From: Paenibacillus hemerocallicola
Lineage (GTDB): Bacteria; Bacillota; Bacilli; Paenibacillales; NBRC-103111
DNA: 64,000 nt
Direction: 5' to 3'
NCBI RefSeq assembly: GCF_006265175.1
Contig: NZ_VDCQ01000006.1
Coordinates: 148,429 to 212,428, forward strand
Shown: piece by piece, positions 8,614 to 17,913 of the stretch
How positions within the stretch are numbered: the stretch's first letter is position 1
How the letters are laid out: each line of letters starts with the position of its first letter
Notes under the pieces: generated by a model
What the model saw: the letters and a program-made list of their open reading frames with translations, nothing else
What the model was told of the DNA's origin: nothing
Databases searched by the model: none
Program-made: the position numbers and the translations under genes

Positions 8614-8951
8614 CTATTGACGTTGGATATGCGCCGCAATCAAGAAGCCGATCCCGGCGGCTCTTCAACGTCTGCATGGGGAACCGGACCCGAACCGGTG
8701 AAGACGGCGAAACTCGCCGGGCGGAGACCGATCGCCGATCACCGCGCAAGGAGAAGAAAGGCCGACGGATGGGAGAGGCTCCCGATCCGTCGGTCTTTGC
8801 TGCGTTCAACGCTCGCGATAGACATCTCCTTATTTGCTGGTATAAGAGCCATATTCACCGTTATGGCCGATTGAAGCCGCCTTAAGGACGGTTTTCTCGG
8901 CCGGAAACGTCCTTACGCACAAAATCACTAGGCATACCGTTCGTTTTGCAC
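8614..8951. other. Intergenic region with several hairpins, no gene seen
   Basis: No supported gene lies between the terminator and dapF. Three inverted repeats are visible: CGGTGA (8696-8701) with TCACCG (8739-8744), enclosing the smaller GGCGAAACTCGCC hairpin; CCGACGGAT (8762-8770) with ATCCGTCGG (8785-8793), also closed by GGGAG/CTCCC and followed by TCTTTG, perhaps a weak terminator; and TAAGGACG (8883-8890) with CGTCCTTA (8908-8915). It could be a structured leader of dapF or a remnant. I could not match it to any riboswitch consensus I know. Confidence 0.4.
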
Positions 8952-8957
8952 TATAAT
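8952..8957 (+). promoter_or_regulatory. -10 element candidate for dapF
   Basis: A perfect TATAAT lies 38 bases before the dapF start. The -35 region 17 bases upstream (TAGGCA) does not resemble TTGACA, so the promoter would be weak or activator-dependent. Confidence 0.4.
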
Positions 8958-8994
8958 AGGTCTAATCAAAGCGATAAAGAGCAGGGGATGCATG

Positions 8995-9828
8995 ATGAAC
9001 TTTACGAAAATGCATGGGCTTGGCAACGACTTCATCGTGATCGCGGGCGAATCCCGATTGCCGGACAATGCTTCCGGACTGGCGACCCGATACTGCAATC
9101 GGAATTTCGGCGTCGGAGCCGACGGACTTGTGTTCATTTTGCCTTCCGACAAAGCCGATTTTTTAATGCGCATCATCAATTCGGACGGTTCGGAGGCCGA
9201 GCAGTGCGGCAATGCGATCCGCTGCGTGGCCAAATACGTATACGATAACGGTTTAACCGATAAAACGGAGCTGGCGATCGAAACGATAGGAGCGGGCGCC
9301 CAGACGGTCCGCCTGAACGTAAAAGACGGCAAGGCATTAACGGTTCGGGTGGACATGGGTGCGCCGATCCTTGACGGACTGGCGGTTCCGACGACCGTGG
9401 ATGAGAATCCGGTCATCGGGCATCCGGTCGAGGTGGAAGGAACCGAATTCAGATTTACCGCCGTATCGATGGGCAACCCCCATTGCGTCATTTATGTGGA
9501 CGATGCGGCCGACTTCGACTTGCACCGCTGGGGGCCGAAGCTCGAGACGCATCCGCTGTTTCCGAAACGGATCAACGTCGAGTTCGCTACCGTCCTCTCC
9601 CGCAGCCATATCGATATGCGCGTGTGGGAACGCGGAGCGGGCCCTACTCTGGCTTGCGGCACCGGAGCGTGCGCGACGCTCGTCGCCAGCGTGCTCGACG
9701 GCAAGGCCGACCGCAGCGCGGTCGTATCGCTGAAGGGCGGCGATCTGGAAATCGAATGGAGCGAGACGGATAACCGGGTCTATATGACAGGTCCGGCGGA
9801 AACGGTATACCGGGGCGTTTTGGCCTAA
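8995..9828 (+). CDS. dapF: Diaminopimelate epimerase
   Basis: Interconverts LL- and meso-diaminopimelate in lysine and peptidoglycan precursor synthesis. The 277-aa protein starts MNFTKMHGLGNDFIV. Both catalytic cysteines are present: C71 in EQCGNAIRC and C221 in TLACGTGACA, the acid/base pair of this cofactor-free racemase family. The substrate-binding GNPHCVIYV and ERGAGPT segments are intact. The ATG at 8995 has GGGG about 7 bases upstream; the ATG at 8992 is adjacent and would add one Met. The next gene follows after 34 bases, so the two are probably co-transcribed. Confidence 0.97.
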   Translation: MNFTKMHGLGNDFIVIAGESRLPDNASGLATRYCNRNFGVGADGLVFILPSDKADFLMRIINSDGSEAEQCGNAIRCVAKYVYDNGLTDKTELAIETIGAGAQTVRLNVKDGKALTVRVDMGAPILDGLAVPTTVDENPVIGHPVEVEGTEFRFTAVSMGNPHCVIYVDDAADFDLHRWGPKLETHPLFPKRINVEFATVLSRSHIDMRVWERGAGPTLACGTGACATLVASVLDGKADRSAVVSLKGGDLEIEWSETDNRVYMTGPAETVYRGVLA

Positions 9829-9862
9829 TCAATATTCAATCATGGGAACGGGTGAGCACGGG

Positions 9863-11734
9863 ATGAAAGCGGGTTTGCGAGAGACGCTCGGCGAGCGCGT
9901 GCTGGTCGGAGACGGGGCGATGGGGACGTTTTTGTACCAGCTCGGATTTCCGGTCGGCGTCTCCTACGAGGAATACAATTTGTTAAAGCCGGACGTGATC
10001 GCCGACGTTCATAAGCAGTATTACGATGCCGGCGCGAGATTGTTCGAGACGAACACGTTTTCCGCGAACCGGGAAAAGCTGTCCAAGTTCGGACTCGAGA
10101 ACGAAGTGTCGGCGATCAACAAGGCAGGCGTCGCCATAGCGCGCCAAGCGGTCGGCGATGACGCCTACATCGTCGGCGCGGTAGGCTCGATCCGCGCGGC
10201 CCGCCGGCGCAACATTACGACCGAGCAGTTGGTGCGCAACTTTCAGGAGCAGATCGAGGCATTGCTCGAAGGCGGCGCTGACGGTTTGCTGCTGGAGACG
10301 TTTTACGACCTGGAGGAGATGCTGATCGCGCTCCGCGTCGCCCGGCAGCTGACGGAGCTCCCCGTCATCGGCCAGTTTGCGACCGACGGCGGAACGACCA
10401 CCAACGACGGCGTCGGCTACCAGGAAGCGTTCGAGCAGTTGAAGGCGGAAGGGGCGGACATTCTAGGCTTCAATTGCCACAGCGGTCCCAACGGCATTCT
10501 GCGGACGATGGAGAAGCTGAAGCCGGTTGACGGGCTGCCGCTCTCCGTATTTCCGAATGCGGGCTTGCCCGGGTATGTGGACGGTAAATACGTTTTCGGC
10601 TCGAAGCCCGATTACGTGGCCGAGAACGCCTTGAAGTTTGCCGATTTGGGCGCCCGCCTCATAGGCGGATGCTGCGGTACGACGCCGGAGCATATCGCGG
10701 CCATGGTAAAGGCGCTGCAAGGATATACCCCGAGAACGGATCGACCTGCGGCGGACGGAGGCGAGGCCGGTTCGGTTCAGCCCGGTCCTGCCATTGCCGT
10801 CATCGAAGCCGAGAAGTCGGCCGAAGCGGCGGAACCTTCGCTGATCGAGCTGGTCAAGCAGCGCCATACCGTTATCGTGGAATGGGATACGCCCCGCGAT
10901 CTGGACATCGGCAAATTTATGGAAGGCGCCAAGGCGCTGCAGGAAGCCGGCGTGGATTCGATTACGATGGCGGATAACGCGCTCGCGGTGACCCGCATGA
11001 GCAACCTGCCGATGGGCTTTCTGCTGAAGGAACGTCTGGGGGCCCGGCCGCTGCTGCACATCGCCTGCCGGGACCGCAATCTGATCGGAACCCAGTCCCA
11101 TCTGATGGGCATGCACGCGATCGGGCTCGACCATACGCTCGTCATTACCGGAGATCCTTCGCGTTTCGGCGATTTGCCGGGCTCGAGCTCGGTATATGAC
11201 ATGACTTCCTTCGAAATGATCCGCTTGATCAAGCAGTTGAACGAAGGAATCGCTTTCTCGGGTAAACCGCTCAAGCATAAAGCGAAGTTTATCGTTGCCG
11301 CCGCCTTTAACCCGAACGTGAAGTATTTGGACAAAGCGGTGCAGAGGCTGGAGAAAAAAATCGAAGCGGGTGCCGACTTCATCATGACTCAGCCGGTATA
11401 CGACGCGAAGCTGATCGAGAACGTGTACGAATCGACGAAGCATTTGAACGTTCCGATCTTTATCGGCCTCATGCCGATCGTCAGCGAAGGAAACGCGACG
11501 TTTCTGCATAACGAGGTGCCGGGCATCCAGCTGTCGGAAGAGGTTCGCAAGCGCATGTCGGGCTTGAGCGGCGAGAAAGGCCGCGAGATGGGCGTGCAAA
11601 TCGGCAAGGAGCTGCTCGACGCGGCCATGCCGAAGTTCAACGGCATTTATATTATGACGCCTATGCATTTTTACGATATGAGCGTACAGCTGACCCGGTA
11701 TGTGTGGGGAAAAACGGGCAAAATGCCGTCTTGA
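9863..11734 (+). CDS. yitJ: Bifunctional homocysteine S-methyltransferase / methylenetetrahydrofolate reductase
   Basis: A 623-aa fusion. The N-terminal domain (about 1-285) is a homocysteine S-methyltransferase barrel beginning LGERVLVGDGAMGTFLYQLG; its zinc ligands are in GFNCHSGP and the GGCCGTTPEHI pair. After an Ala/Glu/Pro-rich linker, the C-terminal domain (about 325-623) is a MetF-like reductase (FVEWDTPRDL-like opening, HIACRDRN, ITGDPSRFGDLP, MTQPVYDA). It supplies methyl groups for methionine recycling, as YitJ does in Bacillus subtilis. I chose 9863 because GGTGA lies 8 bases upstream and homologues begin near KAGLRETL; an in-frame ATG at 9842 is possible. No S-box riboswitch lies in the 34-base gap after dapF. 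Confidence 0.93.
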   Translation: MKAGLRETLGERVLVGDGAMGTFLYQLGFPVGVSYEEYNLLKPDVIADVHKQYYDAGARLFETNTFSANREKLSKFGLENEVSAINKAGVAIARQAVGDDAYIVGAVGSIRAARRRNITTEQLVRNFQEQIEALLEGGADGLLLETFYDLEEMLIALRVARQLTELPVIGQFATDGGTTTNDGVGYQEAFEQLKAEGADILGFNCHSGPNGILRTMEKLKPVDGLPLSVFPNAGLPGYVDGKYVFGSKPDYVAENALKFADLGARLIGGCCGTTPEHIAAMVKALQGYTPRTDRPAADGGEAGSVQPGPAIAVIEAEKSAEAAEPSLIELVKQRHTVIVEWDTPRDLDIGKFMEGAKALQEAGVDSITMADNALAVTRMSNLPMGFLLKERLGARPLLHIACRDRNLIGTQSHLMGMHAIGLDHTLVITGDPSRFGDLPGSSSVYDMTSFEMIRLIKQLNEGIAFSGKPLKHKAKFIVAAAFNPNVKYLDKAVQRLEKKIEAGADFIMTQPVYDAKLIENVYESTKHLNVPIFIGLMPIVSEGNATFLHNEVPGIQLSEEVRKRMSGLSGEKGREMGVQIGKELLDAAMPKFNGIYIMTPMHFYDMSVQLTRYVWGKTGKMPS

Positions 11735-11755
11735 GCGATAGAACCCGATTTCCAC

Positions 11756-11784
11756 TTGTCCGCACTTGCAAAATGCTTTAGAAT
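11756..11784 (+). promoter_or_regulatory. SigA-type promoter before yloC
   Basis: TTGTCC (11756-11761), a 17-base spacer and TAGAAT (11779-11784) lie 24 bases ahead of the yloC start. This probably drives the yloC-remA-gmk-rpoZ group. Confidence 0.6.
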
Positions 11785-11807
11785 AGGGTAAATGGATGTG
11801 ATCCCCA

Positions 11808-12692
11808 TTGATTCGCAGCATGACTGGATTCGGCCAATCGGGCCGATCCTCCGGCGGTTACCGACTGCTGGTGGAGCTGAAATCGGTTAATCACCGTTAT
11901 TCGGAAATCACGGTACGAATCCCCCGCGAGTGGCTTTCGTTGGAAGACGGAGTGAAGCGGGAAATTCAACATGCCGTCAAGCGGGGAAAGGTGGAAGCAT
12001 TCGTCTCGATTGAAAAGGAAGCCGGCGGATCGAAATCGGTCGAGATCGACTGGACGATTGCGGAAGGCTACCGTCAAGCCGCGGAGCAGCTGCGGGAACG
12101 TTTCGGTATAAGCGATACGTTGACGCTGAAGGATATGATGACTCTTCCCGGTCTGATTCTATTCCGCGAAGCGGAGCAAGAGGCGGAGCCGTTAACGGAG
12201 CCGCTGCTCGAAATCGTGCGCGAAGCCGCAAGCATCATGCTGCGAATGAGGGAAACGGAAGGCGATCATATATCCCGGTATATGACCGAACGACTGGAGC
12301 AACTGGATTACCACCGTCGCGAGATGGTCTCTGCGGCCGGACAGGCGGTAGAGGAGTTTCGTTCGAAGCTGCATGAACGGCTAACGGAGCTGCTCGGCGA
12401 TGCCGCATTGAGACAAGACGATCCGCGGCTGATCACGGAGGTTGCCGTCATGGCGGACCGATCCGATGTCGGGGAAGAGCTGAGCCGGCTGTCGAGTCAC
12501 ATCGATCAATGCCGGAAGCTGCTAAGCGCCGATGAACCCGTAGGACGAAGATTGGATTTTCTCATACAGGAAATGAACCGGGAAGTCAATACGATCGGCT
12601 CCAAATCGAATCGACTCGAGCTTGCGGATCGGGTGATCGAAATGAAAGCCGAGCTGGAAAAAATGCGCGAGCAAGCGCAAAATATTGAATGA
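11808..12692 (+). CDS. yloC: YicC/YloC family endoribonuclease
   Basis: A 294-aa YicC-family protein, a stress-linked endoribonuclease family that also affects small-RNA turnover. Family hallmarks are the N-terminal MIRSMTGFGQ, the segment LLVELKSVNHRYSEI, and the C-terminal DUF1732 region GRRLDFLIQEMNREVNTIGSKSNRLE. It starts with TTG at 11808, preceded by the SD-like GGATGTGAT. The position directly before remA and gmk is conserved across Bacillota, so the assignment rests on both sequence and context. Confidence 0.93.
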   Translation: MIRSMTGFGQSGRSSGGYRLLVELKSVNHRYSEITVRIPREWLSLEDGVKREIQHAVKRGKVEAFVSIEKEAGGSKSVEIDWTIAEGYRQAAEQLRERFGISDTLTLKDMMTLPGLILFREAEQEAEPLTEPLLEIVREAASIMLRMRETEGDHISRYMTERLEQLDYHRREMVSAAGQAVEEFRSKLHERLTELLGDAALRQDDPRLITEVAVMADRSDVGEELSRLSSHIDQCRKLLSADEPVGRRLDFLIQEMNREVNTIGSKSNRLELADRVIEMKAELEKMREQAQNIE

Positions 12693-12803
12693 ACGGCCGT
12701 CTTCGAAAGTATGAGCATTGCGGCATTAGGCAAGAATAGTGCAAGGCTGTGGCGGGACCGATTATAGCGGACTCTGCGGTCTTGAATTCGTAGGAGGGCA
12801 ATG

Positions 12804-13067
12804 ATGGCCATTAAATTGATCAATATCGGCTTCGGAAATATTGTGTCCGCAAACCGGATCATCTCGATCGTAAGTCCCGAATCCGCTCCAATCAAGCGGA
12901 TCATCCAAGAAGCGCGCGACCGGCATATGCTGATCGATGCTACGTACGGCAGACGTACCCGCGCGGTGATCATCACCGACAGCGACCACGTCATCTTGTC
13001 GGCCGTGCAACCGGAAACGGTGGCGCACAGACTTACGAATAACAAGGACGATGATCATGACGAGTAA
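12804..13067 (+). CDS. remA: Extracellular matrix regulatory protein RemA
   Basis: An 87-aa RemA (DUF370) DNA-binding protein, which in Bacillus subtilis activates biofilm matrix and osmoprotection genes. The diagnostic opening is [19 protein letters not shown], followed by [15 protein letters not shown] and the basic patch [15 protein letters not shown] ends 7 bases before the ATG at 12804; the ATG at 12801 is too close to it. The C-terminal tail is acidic (NNKDDDHDE). The 3' end overlaps gmk by 11 bases, indicating coupled translation. Confidence 0.95.
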   Translation: MAIKLINIGFGNIVSANRIISIVSPESAPIKRIIQEARDRHMLIDATYGRRTRAVIITDSDHVILSAVQPETVAHRLTNNKDDDHDE

Positions 13068-13680
13068 TGCGGACAAAGGCCTTTTGATCGTGCTATCCGG
13101 CCCGTCCGGTGTAGGCAAAGGTACCGTCTGTTCCATGCTCCGCAAGCTGGCTCCGGAACTCGTATATTCGGTTTCCGCGACGACGCGCTATCCGCGGGCG
13201 GGAGAAACGGAAGGCATTAACTACTTTTTTAAATCGAAGGAGCAATTCCGTTCCATGATCGAGCGGGACGAACTGCTGGAGTATGCCGAGTATGTTGGGA
13301 ATTACTACGGCACTCCGCGCAGCTTCGTCAACGAGACGATTCAGGCCGGTAAAGATATAATACTCGAGATCGAAGTGCAGGGAGCAATGAAGGTCAAAGA
13401 GCGTTTTCCGGAAGGCGTGTTCGTGTTTCTCATGCCCCCGTCGCTAGGCGAATTGAAGAACAGGATCGTAAATCGCGGTACCGAAACCGACGATTCGATC
13501 CGCAACCGTCTGTCCGTCGCGGCGGACGAGATCCGGCTGTTGGAGCATTACGATTACGCGGTGGTCAATGACAGGGTGGAGATGGCGTGCGAACGCATCA
13601 AGTCGATTATTACCGCAGAACACTGCAAGCGCGAACGTATATTGCCGTACGTGAAATCATTGTTGGAAGAGGTGCGTTAA
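13057..13680 (+). CDS. gmk: Guanylate kinase
   Basis: Phosphorylates GMP to GDP. The 207-aa protein has the P-loop [10 protein letters not shown] near the N terminus, the GMP-binding [19 protein letters not shown] and [13 protein letters not shown], and the lid segment RLSVAADEI. The start at 13057 has AAGGACG 8 bases upstream; an in-frame ATG at 13051 is too close to that site. It overlaps remA and is followed after 3 bases by rpoZ, the conserved Bacillota arrangement. Confidence 0.97.
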   Translation: MTSNADKGLLIVLSGPSGVGKGTVCSMLRKLAPELVYSVSATTRYPRAGETEGINYFFKSKEQFRSMIERDELLEYAEYVGNYYGTPRSFVNETIQAGKDIILEIEVQGAMKVKERFPEGVFVFLMPPSLGELKNRIVNRGTETDDSIRNRLSVAADEIRLLEHYDYAVVNDRVEMACERIKSIITAEHCKRERILPYVKSLLEEVR

Positions 13681-13683
13681 CCT

Positions 13684-13893
13684 ATGTTATACCCATCGAT
13701 CGACCGGCTTATCGACAAAGTCGACAGCAAATATTCACTCGTCGTGGCGGCGTCCAAACGGGCAAGAATGCTGCGCGACGGCTCGAAAACGGATTTGAAG
13801 GACGCACACGCCAGCAAATATGTCGGAGTCGCGCTGGAAGAAATATACGGCGATTATATCAACGTAGAGGCACAGCCTAAAGATACGAAATAG
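13684..13893 (+). CDS. rpoZ: DNA-directed RNA polymerase omega subunit
   Basis: A 69-aa omega subunit that binds the beta' subunit and helps assemble RNA polymerase. MLYPSIDRLIDKVDSKYSLVVAASKRAR contains the conserved core helix, and KYVGVALEEIYGDYI is the C-terminal helix. The GAGGTG Shine-Dalgarno lies inside the end of gmk. A terminator follows immediately, ending the transcription unit. Confidence 0.95.
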   Translation: MLYPSIDRLIDKVDSKYSLVVAASKRARMLRDGSKTDLKDAHASKYVGVALEEIYGDYINVEAQPKDTK

Positions 13894-13907
13894 CAAGCCC
13901 GCATGAC

Positions 13908-13936
13908 AACAACCTCTGGCAGGTTGTTATTTTTTT
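13908..13936 (+). terminator. Intrinsic terminator after rpoZ
   Basis: AACAACCT (13908-13915) pairs with AGGTTGTT (13921-13928) around CTGGC, followed by a T-run (13930-13936). Confidence 0.92.
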
Positions 13937-14007
13937 CTGCGGACTTCTGCCGATAACGATCAGGCGGTTGCCCCGCTTCACTTTGTGGGAAATGGAGAGG
14001 GTTGCAC

Positions 14008-15222
14008 ATGCTACAAGGGAAAACGATTGTGCTCGGCGTAACCGGCGGCATCGCCAGTTACAAGGCGGCGGCGCTTTGCAGCAAGCTGGCGCAGGCCGGG
14101 GCCGACGTGCGGGTCATCATGACAGCCTCGGCGACGAAGTTCGTTGCGCCGCTGACGTTCCAGACGTTGTCGCGCCACGATGTGGCGGTCGACACGTTCG
14201 ACGAGAAGGACGCCACGGTCGTGCAGCATATCGATTTGGCGGACAGTGCCGACCTCGTCGTTATAGCGCCGGCTACAGCGAACATCATTGCCAAGATGGC
14301 TCACGGGATTGCGGACGATATGCTCAGCACGACGATTTTGGCAACGGAAGCGCCTATTCTGGTAGCTCCCGCGATGAACGTGCATATGTATGCGCATCCT
14401 GCCGTGGTGGACAACATGCGTACATTGCGCAATCGCGACATTTCTTTCATCGAGCCAGGGGAAGGGCAGCTCGCCTGCGGTTATGTAGGCAAGGGGAGGT
14501 TGGCCGAGCCGGAGGAAATCATGGCGGCGATCGGTCGAATGTTGAATCCTACCAAGCCTCTGGCCGGTAAAAGGGTGCTCGTGACCGCGGGAGGCACGAT
14601 GGAGCGCATCGACCCCGTCCGTTACATAACGAACGATTCTTCCGGGAAAATGGGGTATGCGATCGCCGAAGCGGCGAAGCGGATGGGAGCCGACGTAACG
14701 CTCGTAACAGCCAAGGCGTCCATAGCTGCGCCAACCGGGATGAAAGTCGTTCGCGTCGAATCTACGCTCGATATGATGGACGCCGTCCTCGCCAGATTCG
14801 AGCAAACGGACATCGTCATCAAGGCTGCAGCCGTTGCCGATTACCGACCCGCCTATCCTTCGGACATCAAAATTAAAAAGAAAGACGACACGATGACCCT
14901 CGAGCTCGTCAAAAATCCGGATATCGCGCAGACGCTCGGCGAAAGGAAAACGACGCAGTTCATCGTCAGTTTTGCCGCAGAGACGAACAATGGCGAGCAG
15001 TATGCGCTGGACAAGCTTAAAAGGAAAAAAAGCGATCTGCTCGTGCTAAACGACGTCACGGTACCGGGAGCGGGTTTCGGTACGGACACGAACATCGTAC
15101 AAATATTCGATGGCACCGGGTTGGTCGCGGCACTGCCGCAAATGAGCAAGCGTGATGTGGCCGAACGATTGCTGAGTCTCGTGGCCGAACGTTTGGACGG
15201 TCGAGCCGGGAGTGATGCCTGA
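14008..15222 (+). CDS. coaBC: Bifunctional phosphopantothenoylcysteine decarboxylase / phosphopantothenate-cysteine ligase
   Basis: Catalyses two steps of coenzyme A synthesis. The 404-aa protein has an N-terminal FMN-dependent decarboxylase domain (GVTGGIASYKAA, the PAMN signature in APAMNVHMY, and the substrate-lid segment GQLACGYVGKGRL with its reactive Cys). A C-terminal synthetase domain follows (LVTAGGTMERIDPVRYITN, KAAAVADYRP, KIKKKDD). The start at 14008 has GGAGAGGG upstream; the TTG at 14002 is less likely. The TGA stop shares its A with the priA ATG. Confidence 0.96.
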   Translation: MLQGKTIVLGVTGGIASYKAAALCSKLAQAGADVRVIMTASATKFVAPLTFQTLSRHDVAVDTFDEKDATVVQHIDLADSADLVVIAPATANIIAKMAHGIADDMLSTTILATEAPILVAPAMNVHMYAHPAVVDNMRTLRNRDISFIEPGEGQLACGYVGKGRLAEPEEIMAAIGRMLNPTKPLAGKRVLVTAGGTMERIDPVRYITNDSSGKMGYAIAEAAKRMGADVTLVTAKASIAAPTGMKVVRVESTLDMMDAVLARFEQTDIVIKAAAVADYRPAYPSDIKIKKKDDTMTLELVKNPDIAQTLGERKTTQFIVSFAAETNNGEQYALDKLKRKKSDLLVLNDVTVPGAGFGTDTNIVQIFDGTGLVAALPQMSKRDVAERLLSLVAERLDGRAGSDA

Positions 15223-17861
15223 TGGCCAAGGACGGTGCATCGGGATACGCCGATCTGTATGAGAGTTCTTTGCTGCCCTTGGACGAAGGAAACGAGCCGA
15301 ACGTGTACGCGCAAGTGATCGTGGATGTGCCGGCCAAGCAAACGAACAGGCCTTTCGATTACGTCGTGCCGGAGGAACTGAGGGCATGGATCGGGATCGG
15401 CAGCCGCGTAGGGGTGCCTTTCGGCCCGCGCACTTTGCAAGGCTTCGTCGTCGGACTGTCGGCGAAGTCGGATATGGCGGCCGGCAAGCTGAAGAAGATC
15501 GAGCAGGTGCTCGATTTGGTGCCGCCGCTCAATCCGGAGCTGGTGCAGCTGGCCGATTGGATGAGCCGCACTTATGTTTGTCACGAAATAACCGCCTTGC
15601 AAGCGATGATCCCCGGTGCGCTTAAAGCCAAATACGAGAAAATGATCGCTGTAGCGGATCGACCGGAGCGGATCGATTCGAGACAGCCGTCAGACGGCGA
15701 AGGACAGACGATGCTGTTTGCCGGAAGCGCGGAGGAGGACGCGATCGTCGCGTTCGTCCGTCAGAAATCGGCCGTTAGCACGGAGGCGATGCTGAACCGT
15801 TTTCCGGATTCGGGACCGCTGCTGAAGCATATGCTGGAGCAAGGGACGTTAGTGGAAGTACAGACGGTCAAGGACCGGCTGCAGGCCAAAAGAATTCTCT
15901 ACGTCGAGCCCGCCGCGGAAGCGGAGGCGCTGCTGGAGCATAGCCGGAGCCTACCGTCGAACGCGAAGCGGCAAATGGAAGTGCTGGCTTACTTCTCCGA
16001 AAATCCGGAGCCTGTTCCGCTTTCCGAATTGAGCGAGAAGCTGAACGTCGGCGCCGGAACGGTCAAAGGATTGGCGGAGAAAGGGTGGCTGACGGTCCGG
16101 GAGCGGGAAGTGTTCCGCGATCCGTACGAGGGCCGGAAGTTCGACAGGACGTCGCCGCTGCCGCTGACCGAGCAGCAAAGGGAGGCTCTCGATCCGATTT
16201 CGTCCTCGCTGGACAAGAAAGAGCACAACGTATTCCTGCTGCACGGGGTAACCGGAAGCGGCAAGACGGAGGTGTACCTTCAGGCGATACAGCAGTGTCT
16301 CGATCAGGGTCGGGAGGCGATCGTGCTGGTCCCGGAAATTTCGCTTACCCCGCAGATGGTGGAACGGTTCAAAGGCCGATTCGGTGACGCCGTCGCCGTT
16401 ATGCACAGCAGACTGTCGCAAGGGGAGAGGTACGACGAATGGCGCAAAATCGGCTTGAAGCGCGTCAGTGTCGTGATCGGCGCCCGTTCCGCCGTATTTG
16501 CGCCTTTTGCGAATTTGGGACTCATCATTATCGACGAGGAGCATGAATCTTCCTACAAGCAGGAAGAAAGTCCGAAATACCACGCAAGGGACGTGGCGAT
16601 CCAGCGGGCTTCCCGCCACGGAGCGGCTGTCGTGCTCGGATCGGCTACGCCGTCGCTGGAGAGCTTCGCCAGAACGGGGATGCGTTCGTCGGACGGCGCC
16701 GGCAACGAAGCTGCGCCGTACCGGCTGCTGACGATGGCCGACCGCGTGGAAGGCCGTCCGCTGCCCGCCGTCCATATCGTCGATCTGCGAGAGGAATTGA
16801 AAGAAGGAAACCGGTCGATGTTCAGCCGGGGGCTGTATAAAGCGATCGAAGAACGGTTACACAAGAAAGAACAGACCGTTTTGCTGCTCAACCGGCGCGG
16901 TTATTCGACGTTCGTCATGTGCCGCTCGTGCGGATTCGTCGTCCAATGCCCCCACTGCGACATTTCTTTGACCTACCATCAGGTGTCGAGGTCGATGCGC
17001 TGCCATTATTGCGGTTTGTCGCAGCCCGAACCGAAAACATGCCCGAGCTGCGACAGCGAGCATATCCGTTATTTCGGCACGGGCACGCAGCGGGTCGAGG
17101 AGGAGCTCGGCAAGCTGTTTCCGGGTATACGCGTCATCCGGATGGACGTAGACACGACGTCGGAGAAAGGATCGCACGAACGGCTGCTGACCCGGTTCCG
17201 CAACAAGCAGGCCGACGTTCTGCTCGGCACGCAAATGGTCGCCAAAGGTCTCGATTTCCCGGACGTGACGCTGGTCGGCGTCATAGCCGCGGATACGGTG
17301 CTCCATTTGCCGGATTTCCGGGCTGCCGAGAAAACGTTCCAGCTGCTGACCCAGGTGGCCGGACGCGCGGGACGGCACAAGCTGCCCGGAGAAGTGTTCA
17401 TTCAGACGTATACGCCCGATCATTACAGTATCGTTACGGCCAGCGGGCACGACTATAAAGCGTTTCTCGACAACGAGCTGGAAATGCGCAAAATGCGCGG
17501 TTATCCTCCCTATTGCGAGCTGGCTCTCGTTACGTTTTCGCACGAACAGGTACCCATGCTCGTTCGCGCGGGCGAGTCGTTTGTCGCGAGATTGAAAGAC
17601 AGCTGGCAGCGGTCGCGGCATAAGACGGAAGCCGATCGGTCCCCTTACGATGCTTCGACGTCCTATTTCGAGGTGTATGGCCCGGTCGCCTCCCCTATCC
17701 CGAGAATCAAAGATAGATATCGGTTCCAATGCATGGTAAAATATCGGGTGGGTGTCGACGTCTCGGGCATGCTGACGGAAACGGCCGCCGCTTTCGACGA
17801 AACGGTCCGTCAGGAAAAGCTGCTGATCAGCATCGACGTAAACCCGCAAGTGCTTATGTAG
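15222..17861 (+). CDS. priA: Primosomal replication restart helicase PriA
   Basis: An 879-aa superfamily 2 helicase that reloads the replisome at stalled forks. After the N-terminal DNA-binding region (from VIVDVPAKQTNRPFDY) come Walker A GVTGSGKTEVY, motif II DEEH (IIIDEEHESSYKQ) and helicase motif III GSATPSLES. Next come four zinc-binding pairs (CRSC, CPHC, CHYC, CPSC) and the C-terminal helicase motifs (GTQMVAKGLDFPDVTLV, QVAGRAGR). About 50-100 residues longer than many homologues because of a longer region between the 3'BD and the helicase core. Translation is coupled to coaBC through the overlapping stop and start. Confidence 0.97.
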   Translation: MAKDGASGYADLYESSLLPLDEGNEPNVYAQVIVDVPAKQTNRPFDYVVPEELRAWIGIGSRVGVPFGPRTLQGFVVGLSAKSDMAAGKLKKIEQVLDLVPPLNPELVQLADWMSRTYVCHEITALQAMIPGALKAKYEKMIAVADRPERIDSRQPSDGEGQTMLFAGSAEEDAIVAFVRQKSAVSTEAMLNRFPDSGPLLKHMLEQGTLVEVQTVKDRLQAKRILYVEPAAEAEALLEHSRSLPSNAKRQMEVLAYFSENPEPVPLSELSEKLNVGAGTVKGLAEKGWLTVREREVFRDPYEGRKFDRTSPLPLTEQQREALDPISSSLDKKEHNVFLLHGVTGSGKTEVYLQAIQQCLDQGREAIVLVPEISLTPQMVERFKGRFGDAVAVMHSRLSQGERYDEWRKIGLKRVSVVIGARSAVFAPFANLGLIIIDEEHESSYKQEESPKYHARDVAIQRASRHGAAVVLGSATPSLESFARTGMRSSDGAGNEAAPYRLLTMADRVEGRPLPAVHIVDLREELKEGNRSMFSRGLYKAIEERLHKKEQTVLLLNRRGYSTFVMCRSCGFVVQCPHCDISLTYHQVSRSMRCHYCGLSQPEPKTCPSCDSEHIRYFGTGTQRVEEELGKLFPGIRVIRMDVDTTSEKGSHERLLTRFRNKQADVLLGTQMVAKGLDFPDVTLVGVIAADTVLHLPDFRAAEKTFQLLTQVAGRAGRHKLPGEVFIQTYTPDHYSIVTASGHDYKAFLDNELEMRKMRGYPPYCELALVTFSHEQVPMLVRAGESFVARLKDSWQRSRHKTEADRSPYDASTSYFEVYGPVASPIPRIKDRYRFQCMVKYRVGVDVSGMLTETAAAFDETVRQEKLLISIDVNPQVLM

Positions 17862-17913
17862 GGACAGCGATGAACGTATAGAATTCCGTCTTCGAGAGGA
17901 TGTGCTGTGAAGT

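Noticed and set aside
8640..8800. Possible c-di-AMP (ydaO-yuaA) riboswitch
   Set aside because: The GGGGAACCGG and GGTGAA pieces are reminiscent, but the conserved 3' core I know for that class is missing and dapF is not a typical target.
10463..11821. 452-codon open frame antisense to the homocysteine methyltransferase/MTHFR gene
   Set aside because: A by-product of GC-rich codon use opposite a well-conserved gene; composition is Arg/His-rich with no recognisable fold.
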